DNA from: Candidatus Kappaea frigidicola
Lineage (GTDB): Bacteria > Omnitrophota > Gorgyraeia > JAGLLT01
Direction of reading: 5' to 3'
NCBI GenBank assembly: GCA_030765555.1
Contig: JAVCCI010000002.1
Coordinates: 1-22,768 of the forward strand
DNA length: 22,768 bases
The notes below the pieces were generated by a model that was not told where the DNA came from, made no database searches, and saw only the letters and a program-made list of their open reading frames with translations. Shown piece after piece: positions 6,370 through 13,986 of the stretch. Numbering within the stretch: position 1 is the stretch's first letter; each line of letters begins with the position of its first letter. A program made the position numbers and the translations under genes.

Positions 6370-7731
6370 ATGATCATTACACAAAGGCGTGTTATATTGT
6401 CAAAAACATTTGAGGGTGGCGTGCTCCTTCCAGATAATAAATATCTAACAAGAAATATTCCCATAGACGCTATTTCTTTACCAAGTAAAGTAATTATTCC
6501 TTTTACATTTTATGGATGCAAGGAATGTAAGCCTATTGTAAAAGAAGGGGATGAGGTGTGCACTGGTCAGGTGCTTTGTGAGCCTCAAGAACATATATCT
6601 GTTTTTATTCATTCAAGTATTTCAGGAGTGATAAAAAAAATAGGGGAGTTTCCTCATCCAATTTTTAAAAAAAGCTATGGAGCACTTATTGAATCTGATG
6701 GAAAAGATTCTAAAGGATATAATGGAGGCGAAAGAAATTGGCAGAACTTATCCAAAGAAGAGATCCTTAACATTATAAAAGAAGCTGGTGTTGTTGGTTT
6801 AGGAGGCGCTGGTTTTCCTACGCATGCAAAATTACGTATTCAGAATAAAAAGCAAGTAGATGCATTTTTAATTAACTTGATTGAATGTGAACCTTATATA
6901 ACGGTTGATGAACGTTTAGCCATTGAGAGATTTAGTGAAATACTATCTGGTATCAATATCTTGCTTAAGGTTTTAGAAGCTAAGAAGGCCTATATTGCAG
7001 TTGCCGATAACAAAAAAGAATTAATAGAACACCTAAAGGTTAATACTAGTACAAATGAAAATATTGAAATAATTGTTTTAAAGCATAGATATCCTCAAGG
7101 AGAAGAGAAGCAATTAGTTAAAGCTGCGCTAGGTAGGATTATTCCTAAAGGCAAATTACCTTGTGATGTGGGAGTTGTAGTTGATAATGTGCAGACGGTT
7201 TTTGCGGTTTTTGAGGCTGTTTGTTGTAAAAAACCTTTTTATGAAAGAGTCATTACAGTAACTGGTCAGGCCATTAAACAACCAAAGAATTTATTGGTTC
7301 GTATTGGTACTAGATTACAGGATGTAATTGATTATTGTGGTGGACTTCAGACTGATAAGCTAAGAGTGGTTTTTGGCGGACCCATGATGGGAATCACTCA
7401 AGATAATTTAGATATGCCAATTACCAAAGAAACATCTGCTGTTATATTTATGCCTTTTAATAAAAATGATGAATTAAATGAATCATCCTGCATAAGATGT
7501 GGTGCCTGTGTTGATGTTTGCCCGATGGGGTTATTACCTCTTGAGATGAATAAAATTATAAAAAGTAAAAAATGGGATGACTTAGAAGCTTACAATATCT
7601 CAGAGTGTATGCTTTGTGGTGCCTGTGCTTATGTTTGTCCGGTGAACATACCCTTGGCGGCTAGAATGGCATTGGGCAAAAAGGCACTAACCAATATGAA
7701 AAAGGTAAAATTGAAAAAAGATGGCCGTTGA
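6370..7731 (+). CDS. rnfC: Rnf complex subunit RnfC
   Basis: Peripheral subunit of the ion-translocating ferredoxin:NAD+ oxidoreductase; it carries the NAD(H) site and iron-sulfur clusters. The 453 residues begin with the FEGGVLLPD segment. The nucleotide-binding GLGGAGFPTHAKL (143-155) and LIECEPYITVDERL follow. At the C-terminus are two [4Fe-4S] motifs: Cys 374/377/380/384 and 413/416/419/423. The ATG at 6370 lacks a clear ribosome binding site. A TTG at 6397 has AAAGG at 6383-6387 and would give MSKTFEGGV, closer to the usual N-terminus. First gene of an rnfCDGEAB operon, the order known from clostridial Rnf; it overlaps rnfD by 11 bp. Confidence 0.95.
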   Translation: MIITQRRVILSKTFEGGVLLPDNKYLTRNIPIDAISLPSKVIIPFTFYGCKECKPIVKEGDEVCTGQVLCEPQEHISVFIHSSISGVIKKIGEFPHPIFKKSYGALIESDGKDSKGYNGGERNWQNLSKEEILNIIKEAGVVGLGGAGFPTHAKLRIQNKKQVDAFLINLIECEPYITVDERLAIERFSEILSGINILLKVLEAKKAYIAVADNKKELIEHLKVNTSTNENIEIIVLKHRYPQGEEKQLVKAALGRIIPKGKLPCDVGVVVDNVQTVFAVFEAVCCKKPFYERVITVTGQAIKQPKNLLVRIGTRLQDVIDYCGGLQTDKLRVVFGGPMMGITQDNLDMPITKETSAVIFMPFNKNDELNESSCIRCGACVDVCPMGLLPLEMNKIIKSKKWDDLEAYNISECMLCGACAYVCPVNIPLAARMALGKKALTNMKKVKLKKDGR

Positions 7732-8656
7732 TTTAGTTATATCAAGTGCACCTTATATTCATTCTGGGAAATCGACAAAAAAAATAATGCTATTTGTAAT
7801 ACTTGCTTTATTGCCAGCAGTATTTGCATCTATTTATTTTTTTCGTATAAGCGCCATATATCTAATTTCTACTTGTGTGATTAGTTGCGTTGTCTTTGAA
7901 TATCTTATTCGAAAAATACGCCATAAAGATATAGCGGTTTCTGATTTGAGTGCAGTAGTAACAGGCATATTAATGGCTTTAATTCTGCCACCTAACTTTC
8001 CTTTGGGGGCTGCAGTCATTGGTTGTTTGGCAGCTGTTTTTCTAGGCAAAGAGGTCTTTGGAGGTATAGGTTCAAATATTTTTAATCCGGCATTAGTTGG
8101 TAGAGCATTTTTAATGTCTACATTTCCTGTATTAACCACTACATGGTATGAGCCTATTAGCTTACAGGCGGTAACTACGGCTACTCCTTTAGGCCTGATG
8201 AAATTTCAAAATGTCGCAACAGATATACAATCCTTGTTCTGGGGTAATATATCTGGTTCTTTAGGTGAGACTTCAGCTGCTGCTTTGCTTTTGGGCGGAA
8301 TAATTCTTTTGTTGTTCAGGATTATTGATTGGAGGATACCTCTTAGTTATATACTTACAGTAATACTTATCTCGCTTAGTTTTCATTTAGTTGATCCCGC
8401 AAATTACGCAGGGCCTCTTTTTGAAATATTAGCTGGTGGTTTAATGATAGGAGCTTTATTTATGGCCACTGATCCGGTCACTTCTCCCGTGACAAAAAAA
8501 GGCAGATTAATTTTTGGAATAGGTTGTGGATTATTAACTATGGTTATAAGGTATTGGGGAGGATTACCTGAAGGAGTTATGTACGCAATACTTTTTATGA
8601 ATGCTCTTAGGCCGCTAATTGATAGATTCACCAGGCCAGTATGTTTTGGAGGATAA
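7721..8656 (+). CDS. rnfD: Rnf complex subunit RnfD
   Basis: Integral membrane, flavin-carrying subunit homologous to NqrB. The 311 residues contain many hydrophobic segments, including ones near 22-60, 77-110 and 185-245. The covalent FMN site of the family, an S/T-G-A-T-P motif, appears as TTATPLG with T155 the likely attachment residue. Two other typical segments are MATDPVTSPVTKKG and the C-terminal PEGVMYAILFMNALRPLIDR. It overlaps rnfC at the start; rnfG begins 4 nt after its stop. Complete and without visible defects. Confidence 0.95.
   Translation: MAVDLVISSAPYIHSGKSTKKIMLFVILALLPAVFASIYFFRISAIYLISTCVISCVVFEYLIRKIRHKDIAVSDLSAVVTGILMALILPPNFPLGAAVIGCLAAVFLGKEVFGGIGSNIFNPALVGRAFLMSTFPVLTTTWYEPISLQAVTTATPLGLMKFQNVATDIQSLFWGNISGSLGETSAAALLLGGIILLLFRIIDWRIPLSYILTVILISLSFHLVDPANYAGPLFEILAGGLMIGALFMATDPVTSPVTKKGRLIFGIGCGLLTMVIRYWGGLPEGVMYAILFMNALRPLIDRFTRPVCFGG
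8648..8652 (+). promoter_or_regulatory. Ribosome binding site that sets the rnfG start
   Basis: GGAGG ends 8 nt before the ATG at 8661. This favours that codon over an in-frame ATG at 8619 inside rnfD, which would add 14 residues before the membrane segment. Confidence 0.8.
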
Positions 8657-8660
8657 ATGT

Positions 8661-9206
8661 ATGAAGCAAAGTTTTAAAATGATATTTTCTCTTTGTCTAA
8701 TAGCTCTTATTTCTGCAGTTATATTGGCTAAGGTCTATATGATTACTCAGCCAGCAATTATAGCCAATGAAAAGAAAGCTACTGAAAATGCAATATATAA
8801 AGTTGTAAACACAGCCACTAGTTATAAAGAATCTAAAAGTGGCCAAACAGATATATTTAAATGCTATGATGAAAATAACAAATTTTGTGGTCTTGCTTTT
8901 GTTGCTGAAGGAGTAGGTTATCAGGATTTAATTAAAGTGATGGTTGGAGTGAGCACTGATTTTAACAAGATCTTAGCAATTGAGGTTATAGAAAATAGTG
9001 AAACGCCGGGCTTAGGTAATAAAATCGTGACTCCTTGGTTTGAAAACCAATTTCAGAATTTAAGTCTTCAAAATAAAATAACTGTAGTAAAGGTAGCTCC
9101 CAGTAAAGATTCAGAGATACAGGCAATCACGGGAGCAACTATTTCTTCTCAAGCCGTTGTGGATATTATTAATAACAAAATAGAAGAATTAAAAGGGTAT
9201 AAATGA
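8661..9206 (+). CDS. rnfG: Rnf complex subunit RnfG
   Basis: Membrane-anchored flavoprotein subunit homologous to NqrC. The 181 residues start with one N-terminal membrane anchor (about 7-28). A periplasmic or outer-face FMN-binding domain follows. The covalent FMN motif is TGATIS at 157-162, with T160 the likely attachment residue. The ETPGLGNKI segment (114-122) is typical of the family. Start chosen by GGAGG at 8648-8652. rnfE begins 3 nt after its stop. Confidence 0.94.
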   Translation: MKQSFKMIFSLCLIALISAVILAKVYMITQPAIIANEKKATENAIYKVVNTATSYKESKSGQTDIFKCYDENNKFCGLAFVAEGVGYQDLIKVMVGVSTDFNKILAIEVIENSETPGLGNKIVTPWFENQFQNLSLQNKITVVKVAPSKDSEIQAITGATISSQAVVDIINNKIEELKGYK

Positions 9207-9209
9207 TAA

Positions 9210-9833
9210 ATGCAAAGGACTAATATATTATTCAGCGATTTTATAAAAGGGCTTTGGCAGCAGAATCCGACATTCCGCTTGCTTATTGGTATGTGCCCTA
9301 CATTGGCAGTTACGAGTCAAGTTCAGAATGGTTTGGCTATGGGCTTGGCCACAGCCTTTACTCTACTTGCTTCCAGTATAATAATTTCAATATTTAGAAA
9401 TTTTATTCCTAGAGAGGTAAGGATTCCGTCTTATATAGTTATAATTGCAACCTTTGTTACAATTGTTTCACTTTTTTTAAAAGCAAATTTTCCAGAAGTA
9501 AGTAAAGATTTAGGGCCTTATGTGCCGCTTATTATTGTTAATTGCCTTATCTTGGGCAGGCAAGAAGCCTTTGCTTCAAAGAACCCGGTATATCGAGCTA
9601 TAGCTGATGCTCTAGGTATGGGCATAGGTTTTACTCTTTCCTTGATGGTTTTAGCTTCAGTGAGAGAGGTTTTGGGCATGGGTACTCTCTTGGGGCATCA
9701 GGTAATTTTTGGTAATTTTAGACCCTGGGTAATCATGTTAACTCCGCCCGGAGCTTTTTTGACTTTAGGATTACTTTTAGGATTAGTTAATATAATTGAT
9801 AAAGCTGTTAAAGCTAGGAAAGAAAAGAAATAG
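9210..9833 (+). CDS. rnfE: Rnf complex subunit RnfE
   Basis: Integral membrane subunit homologous to NqrD, paired with RnfA in the ion-translocating core. The 207 residues form about six membrane segments. The first contains the signature GMCPTLAVT, whose Cys belongs to the conserved half-motif that, with its RnfA counterpart, is proposed to hold an intramembrane iron-sulfur centre. The PVYRAIADALGMGIGFTLSL segment is also typical. Complete; rnfA follows after 3 nt. Confidence 0.95.
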   Translation: MQRTNILFSDFIKGLWQQNPTFRLLIGMCPTLAVTSQVQNGLAMGLATAFTLLASSIIISIFRNFIPREVRIPSYIVIIATFVTIVSLFLKANFPEVSKDLGPYVPLIIVNCLILGRQEAFASKNPVYRAIADALGMGIGFTLSLMVLASVREVLGMGTLLGHQVIFGNFRPWVIMLTPPGAFLTLGLLLGLVNIIDKAVKARKEKK

Positions 9834-9836
9834 TAA

Positions 9837-10424
9837 ATGGTAAAAGAGTTAATTTTAGTTTTCATCGCTACAGTACTAGTAAATAACTTTGTTCTAAAAT
9901 ATTTTTTAGGCATATGTCCATTCTTAGGAGTATCAGATAAGCTTTCATCAGCAATTAGTATGGGTTTTGCTACTACTTTTGTAATGACTATTACAGCTCC
10001 GGTAGCTTGGTTAATCAATAATTATATTTTAGTGAAATTTAATTTACCTTTCTTGCAATATGTTTGTTTTATTATAGTTATTGCTTCACTGGTCCAATTT
10101 GTTGAAATGGTAATAAAAAAGTTTTTTCCTTTATTGCACCAGTCCATGGGAATTTATCTACCTTTAATAACAACTAATTGCGCAATTTTGTTTATGACTT
10201 TACAGTTAGTTTTAAAGGATTATTCACTAATAAAAAGTATGGTTTTTGGGTTTGGTGCTGGAGTGGGCTTTACTCTGGCCATTACTATCATGGCTTCTAT
10301 CAGAGAAGAGTTAAAATTTCAGGATGTGCCTGAATCATTAAAGGGTCCAGGCATTACTTTAATAATTGCCGGTATACTAGCTCTTATCTTTGTGGGCTTA
10401 GGCGGCCTAATACAGGTTAAATAA
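9837..10424 (+). CDS. rnfA: Rnf complex subunit RnfA
   Basis: Integral membrane subunit homologous to NqrE and paralogous to RnfE. The 195 residues have six predicted membrane segments. VNNFVLKYFLGICPFLGVS (15-33) holds the conserved Cys, and YLPLITTNCAIL holds the second family Cys. The SIREELKFQDVPESLKGPGI segment before the last helix is also family-typical. Separated from rnfE and rnfB by 3 nt on each side. Complete. Confidence 0.95.
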   Translation: MVKELILVFIATVLVNNFVLKYFLGICPFLGVSDKLSSAISMGFATTFVMTITAPVAWLINNYILVKFNLPFLQYVCFIIVIASLVQFVEMVIKKFFPLLHQSMGIYLPLITTNCAILFMTLQLVLKDYSLIKSMVFGFGAGVGFTLAITIMASIREELKFQDVPESLKGPGITLIIAGILALIFVGLGGLIQVK

Positions 10425-10427
10425 AAA

Positions 10428-10709
10428 ATGAATATAATTTTATTATCAGCTATAGTTATGGTTGTGTTGGCTGGGATTCTGGGAGCTATACTGAGTTTTG
10501 CATATAGTAAGCTTAAGGTTGAAGAAGACCCGCGTAAAGAGCAATTACTCAATCTTTTGCCTGGAGTGAATTGTGGCGCTTGTGGATCTGCTAGTTGTGC
10601 TGATTTCGCGGATAAATTAATAAAAGGTGAGGCTGATATTTCTAAATGTCGCATTAGTTTGCGAGATGAGAATAAGGTAACTAAGATCAAAGATTTACTT
10701 AAGGAATAA
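10428..10709 (+). CDS. rnfB: Rnf complex subunit RnfB, short form without ferredoxin domain
   Basis: RnfB normally takes electrons from ferredoxin through an N-terminal anchor, one [4Fe-4S] domain, and a C-terminal module of further clusters. Here only 93 residues exist: a membrane helix (about 2-24) and one four-Cys cluster domain with Cys 49, 52, 57 and 74 in the CGACGSASC context. The frame ends soon after in a charged segment. The 200 nt downstream hold a promoter and attenuator, with no Cys-rich coding text in any frame. It therefore looks like a true short form and not a frameshift. It is in the expected last position of the operon. No rho-independent terminator was seen after it. Confidence 0.88.
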   Translation: MNIILLSAIVMVVLAGILGAILSFAYSKLKVEEDPRKEQLLNLLPGVNCGACGSASCADFADKLIKGEADISKCRISLRDENKVTKIKDLLKE

Positions 10710-10729
10710 TTTAAATTTATAAAAAAGAC

Positions 10730-10757
10730 TTGACAATTAATGTGGGGGTGTTAGAAT
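10730..10757 (+). promoter_or_regulatory. Promoter of the pyrimidine operon
   Basis: TTGACA (10730-10735) and TAGAAT (10752-10757) are 16 bp apart. A TG one base before the -10 gives an extended -10 element. It starts 21 bp after the rnfB stop and transcribes the pyr attenuator leader. Transcripts from rnf could also read in, and would meet the same attenuator. Confidence 0.85.
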
Positions 10758-10775
10758 AAATAAAATAAAAGAAAT

Positions 10776-10808
10776 CCTTTTAATTTGGCTCAGAGAGGTC
10801 AGGAAAGG
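10776..10808 (+). promoter_or_regulatory. PyrR-binding hairpin (anti-antiterminator)
   Basis: CCTTTT (10776-10781) pairs with GAAAGG (10803-10808), and GGCT (10787-10790) with GGTC (10797-10800) using G-U pairs. The terminal hexaloop is CAGAGA, matching the CNGNGA loop of known PyrR sites. An asymmetric internal loop separates the stems. UMP-loaded PyrR would hold this hairpin and so favour termination. Confidence 0.8.
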
Positions 10809-10842
10809 CTAAAGATGAAATATATATATAAACAAGATAAAG

Positions 10843-10876
10843 AACCTACTCAGGCGACTGGGCAGGTTATTTTTTT
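10843..10876 (+). terminator. Attenuator terminator of the pyr leader
   Basis: AACCT (10843-10847) pairs with AGGTT (10864-10868) and CTCAG (10849-10853) with CTGGG (10858-10862), closed by a GCGA tetraloop with one A-C mismatch. Seven T's follow at 10870-10876. The left arm can instead pair with the PyrR hairpin: GAGAGGT (10793-10799) with ACCTACTC (10844-10851, one bulge). This gives a mutually exclusive antiterminator. Confidence 0.88.
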
Positions 10877-10911
10877 GTCTATTTTCAGCGATAAAAAAAA
10901 GGACATAAATC

Positions 10912-11463
10912 ATGAGCAATGAAAAGCTTAAGATAATTTTAGATGAGGAGCAAATCAAGAGAGCCCTCATTAGAACAAGTCATGAAATTTTAGAGAAAAA
11001 TAAGGGTACGAAAGATTTAGTTATAATCGGCATTAGAAACCGAGGGGCTTTTTTAGCTGAGAGAATAGCTGCCTTGATTAAAGGGATAGATTCAAAAAAG
11101 GTTCCTGTTGGTGTTTTGGACATAACATTATACCGTGACGATTTGACGACTATTGCTTGGCAACCAATAGTTCATAAAACAGAAATAGACTTTGATATTA
11201 ATAAAAAGAATATTATTTTGGTTGATGATGTGCTTTTTACAGGGCGTACTATCAGATCTGCTCTTGATGCATTAATAGATTTTGGTAGACCGTCAAATAT
11301 TCAGCTGGCTATTCTAGTAGATAGGGGACATAGGGAATTACCTATTAGAGCTGATTATGTGGGTAAGAATGTGCCCACTTCTTTGAATGAGGCAGTTGAC
11401 GTCTATCTGAAGGAAGTTGATAAAAAAGAGGAAGTTTGTGTAAGGAAGGTTGATGATAAATGA
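10912..11463 (+). CDS. pyrR: Pyr operon attenuation regulator PyrR / uracil phosphoribosyltransferase
   Basis: RNA-binding regulator that senses UMP and often retains uracil phosphoribosyltransferase activity. The 183 residues form a type I phosphoribosyltransferase fold with the PRPP loop ILVDDVLFTGRT (102-113). IGIRNRGAFLAERIA (39-53) and the C-terminal LVDRGHRELPIRADYVGKNVPTS (135-157) are characteristic of PyrR. The ATG is preceded by AAAGGA near 10897-10902. It is the first gene after the attenuator, so it controls its own expression and that of the ten genes behind it. Its stop overlaps the pyrB start (ATGA). Confidence 0.96.
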   Translation: MSNEKLKIILDEEQIKRALIRTSHEILEKNKGTKDLVIIGIRNRGAFLAERIAALIKGIDSKKVPVGVLDITLYRDDLTTIAWQPIVHKTEIDFDINKKNIILVDDVLFTGRTIRSALDALIDFGRPSNIQLAILVDRGHRELPIRADYVGKNVPTSLNEAVDVYLKEVDKKEEVCVRKVDDK

Positions 11464-12401
11464 ATTGGAAGCAAAGAAATTTATTAGGCTTGGAGAATCT
11501 TAGTAAAGAAGAGATAATGCATATTTTAGAAACAGCCACTTCTTTTAAGGAAATATCAAAAAGACCTATTAAAAAAGTTCCAGCTTTGAGGGGTAAAACA
11601 ATAGCAACTCTATTTTTAGAACCCTCAACTAGAACAAGAACATCTTTTGAGCTAGCCGCTAAGCGTCTTTCGGCAGATGTAGTAAGTATTCATTCTTCGA
11701 GTAGTTCCATCTTAAAAGGAGAAACCCTAAGAGATACTGCTCGTAATATTGAAGCTATGGATATAGATGCCATAATAATGAGGCATTCCTCAAGTGGTTC
11801 TCCACTTTTGCTCTCAAAGCACGTGAAGGTGCCTGTGATTAATGCTGGTGATGGCTCTCACGAGCACCCGACACAGGCCTTGCTTGATATTTATACTATA
11901 AAAGAAAAGAAAAAAGATCTTAAGGATTTAAAGATATGTATTATTGGAGACATACTTCATTCAAGAGTAGCCAGAAGTAATATCTGGGGTTTGAGTAAGC
12001 TCGGAGCTAAAGTTTGTGTTTGTGGGCCAGCTACTTTGCTTCCACCCGAGATAGAAAAATTACCTACAAAGGTGACTTGTAAGTTAGAAGAAGCTTTAAA
12101 GGATGCTGATGCTGTGATTACTTTGAGAATTCAACTTGAAAGGCAAAAAAATAAATTTTTCCCTTCGTTACGGGAATATGCTAGAGAATATGGTGTTAAC
12201 AGTCAGAATATAAAACTAGCTAAAAAAGATGCTCTTATAATGCATCCAGGACCTATTAACCGTGGCATTGAACTATCGCAAGATGTTGCAGATGGTCCCT
12301 ATTCAGTGATATTGGAGCAGGTAACTAACGGTGTGGCTGTGCGCATGGCCGTTTTATACCTTCTTTTACAGAAGGAGGAAAAAAGTGAATCTCCTAATTA
12401 A
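11460..12401 (+). CDS. pyrB: Aspartate carbamoyltransferase catalytic chain
   Basis: Condenses carbamoyl phosphate with aspartate to carbamoyl aspartate. The 313 residues show the carbamoyl-phosphate loop EPSTRTRTSFE (54-64), the SSSSSILKGETLRDT segment with the active-site Lys (K86), HPTQALLD (136-143), the DILHSRVARSN segment, ITLRIQLER (aspartate-binding Arg), and MHPGPINRG. All expected catalytic residues are present. No pyrI regulatory chain is in the operon, as in many non-enteric bacteria. Overlaps pyrR by 4 bp and pyrC by 17 bp. Confidence 0.97.
   Translation: MNWKQRNLLGLENLSKEEIMHILETATSFKEISKRPIKKVPALRGKTIATLFLEPSTRTRTSFELAAKRLSADVVSIHSSSSSILKGETLRDTARNIEAMDIDAIIMRHSSSGSPLLLSKHVKVPVINAGDGSHEHPTQALLDIYTIKEKKKDLKDLKICIIGDILHSRVARSNIWGLSKLGAKVCVCGPATLLPPEIEKLPTKVTCKLEEALKDADAVITLRIQLERQKNKFFPSLREYAREYGVNSQNIKLAKKDALIMHPGPINRGIELSQDVADGPYSVILEQVTNGVAVRMAVLYLLLQKEEKSESPN
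12372..12378 (+). promoter_or_regulatory. Ribosome binding site that sets the pyrC start
   Basis: AAGGAGG ends 6 nt before GTG at 12385. It picks this GTG over an upstream in-frame ATG at 12331 that lies deep inside pyrB and would add an un-family-like tail. Confidence 0.88.
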
Positions 12402-13668
12402 AGGTGGCAGGCTTATAAGTCCGGTCGACAATCTTGATAAGGAACAGGATATCCTTATTGAAAAAGGTTTAGTAAAAAGAATAGCTAAAGGCATAAAAGG
12501 CTCCAAGGCTAAAACTATTGAAGCTAAAGGGAAAATAGTATCTCCTGGATTAATCGATATGCATACTCACTTAAGGGAGCCAGGTAGAGAAGATAAAGAA
12601 ACTATTTTTACTGGTGCTAGGGCTGCTATTAGAGGAGGCTTTACAACTATCGCTTGCATGGCTAATACAAATCCTCCTTTGGATAGTGAGCAGGATATGG
12701 AATTTATACTCAGCGAAGCTAAAAATATTGGGCTAATTGATATATTGCCCATAGGAGCTGTAACAGTTGAAATGAAACAAAAGCAATTAACAGAGATTGC
12801 CAAACTGAAAAAAGCCGGAGCAGTTGCTCTGTCTGAGGATGGTTATACGATTTTAGATAGTAACTTTTTTAGGCGAGCAATGGAATATGCAAATATGTAT
12901 GGCTTAATTATAATTTGTCATTGCGAAGATGAATATCTTGCTAAAGATGGACAGGTGAATGAAGGTTATATGAGTACACTCTTAGGTTTGAAGGGAATAC
13001 CTAACGAAGCTGAGAGTATTATTGTAGCTAGAGATATCAACTTAGCTCGTATTGCTAATGCAAGGATTCATATTGCTCATGTTAGTACAAAAGAATCAAT
13101 TGATTTAATTAGGCAGGCTAAGAAAGAAAAGTTAAAGATAACTGCTGAAACTTGCCCGCATTATTTTTTACTTTCCGATGATTATTTAAGGAATTACAAT
13201 ACGAATTTTAAAGTTAATCCACCACTTAGAACTAAAAGTGATGTTGAGGCTGTAAAAGAAGCATTGGCTGACGGTACGATTGATATCATCAGTTCTGATC
13301 ATGCTCCTCACCTGGAAAGCGAGAAAGATTTAGAGTTCAATAAGGCTCCTTTTGGGATGATTGGCTTAGAAACCAGTTTAGCTGCTTCGTTTAAGTTAGT
13401 GGAAGATAAGACTCTAAAAATAGAAGAATTAATAGTCAAGATGTCCACTAAAGCTGCTGAAATATTCAATTTAAATGCAGGAAGAATTAAAGAAGGAGCA
13501 AGTGCTAATTTGAGTATTATTAATTCAATGAGTCCTTGGCAAGTCAAAAAAGATGAGTTTGAATCAAAAAGTTCTAACTCTCCCTTTATAGGTCATGAAT
13601 TTAATGCTAGAGTGGAAGCAGTGATTTCCAAAGGTAGAGTCGTGATGGAGAATTATAAAATTATTTAA
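12385..13668 (+). CDS. pyrC: Dihydroorotase (class I)
   Basis: Zinc amidohydrolase closing carbamoyl aspartate to dihydroorotate. The 427 residues start at GTG with the usual LLIKGGRLISP N-terminus. Metal and substrate residues are visible: DMHTHLREPG (H60, H62, R64), SEDGYT (D152, metal-bridging position in class I), HCED (H179), IAHVST (H232) and SSDHAPH (catalytic D305). No sign of an inactive pseudo-dihydroorotase. It overlaps pyrB by 17 bp, so the two are probably translationally coupled. The gene ends 24 nt before the small lipoprotein. Confidence 0.96.
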   Translation: MNLLIKGGRLISPVDNLDKEQDILIEKGLVKRIAKGIKGSKAKTIEAKGKIVSPGLIDMHTHLREPGREDKETIFTGARAAIRGGFTTIACMANTNPPLDSEQDMEFILSEAKNIGLIDILPIGAVTVEMKQKQLTEIAKLKKAGAVALSEDGYTILDSNFFRRAMEYANMYGLIIICHCEDEYLAKDGQVNEGYMSTLLGLKGIPNEAESIIVARDINLARIANARIHIAHVSTKESIDLIRQAKKEKLKITAETCPHYFLLSDDYLRNYNTNFKVNPPLRTKSDVEAVKEALADGTIDIISSDHAPHLESEKDLEFNKAPFGMIGLETSLAASFKLVEDKTLKIEELIVKMSTKAAEIFNLNAGRIKEGASANLSIINSMSPWQVKKDEFESKSSNSPFIGHEFNARVEAVISKGRVVMENYKII

Positions 13669-13692
13669 CTTTTTACGAGGAGGTAGGTAGTG

Positions 13693-13980
13693 ATGAAAAA
13701 GTGTTTTTGTGTTTTACTTGTTTTGTTATGTGTGGGATGTATTTTTATGGTACAGGGGTGCAATTTTTCAAAGAATTCTACTGGAAATAGACAATTAGTC
13801 GGTAAGCAAAAAGCTCAAGCCGAAGATTGGTTGCATAGTGCCAATCTCTTGTGTAATGTAAATGATTATAATTTTGCTCTTGAATATTATAAAAAGGTTG
13901 TCAAATATTACCCAGGAACTAAGTATGCTTCTGAAGCCCAGAAGAAAATGGATGAAATTCAGAATACGAAGACTAATTAG
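13693..13980 (+). CDS. Small lipoprotein with one TPR-like helix pair
   Basis: A 95-residue protein not assigned to a named family. It has a lysine start, a hydrophobic stretch and a Cys at residue 23 (MVQGC) that would be the lipidated residue; another candidate is Cys 16 (CVGC). The mature part (about 43-90) reads as TPR-like helices: NDYNFALEYYKKVVKYYPGT followed by KYASEAQKKMDEI. This resembles one repeat of BamD/YbgF-type envelope proteins. GAGGAGG at 13677-13683 precedes the ATG; a GTG directly before it (13690) is an alternative start. Its place inside a pyrimidine operon is unexplained. Envelope location is inferred from the signal only. Confidence 0.75.
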   Translation: MKKCFCVLLVLLCVGCIFMVQGCNFSKNSTGNRQLVGKQKAQAEDWLHSANLLCNVNDYNFALEYYKKVVKYYPGTKYASEAQKKMDEIQNTKTN

Positions 13981-13986
13981 GTAGAT

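Noticed and set aside
10319..10690. 123-codon minus-strand open frame across the rnfA/rnfB junction
   Set aside because: It is a shadow of two well-identified rnf genes with no family signature of its own.
10710..10911. Possible frameshifted remainder of rnfB
   Set aside because: No Cys-rich or ferredoxin-like text is readable in any frame; the stretch is accounted for by the pyr promoter and attenuator.
12331..12384. Longer pyrC frame starting at ATG 12331
   Set aside because: It lies inside pyrB and adds an un-family-like segment; GTG at 12385 has AAGGAGG at the right distance and gives a typical dihydroorotase N-terminus.
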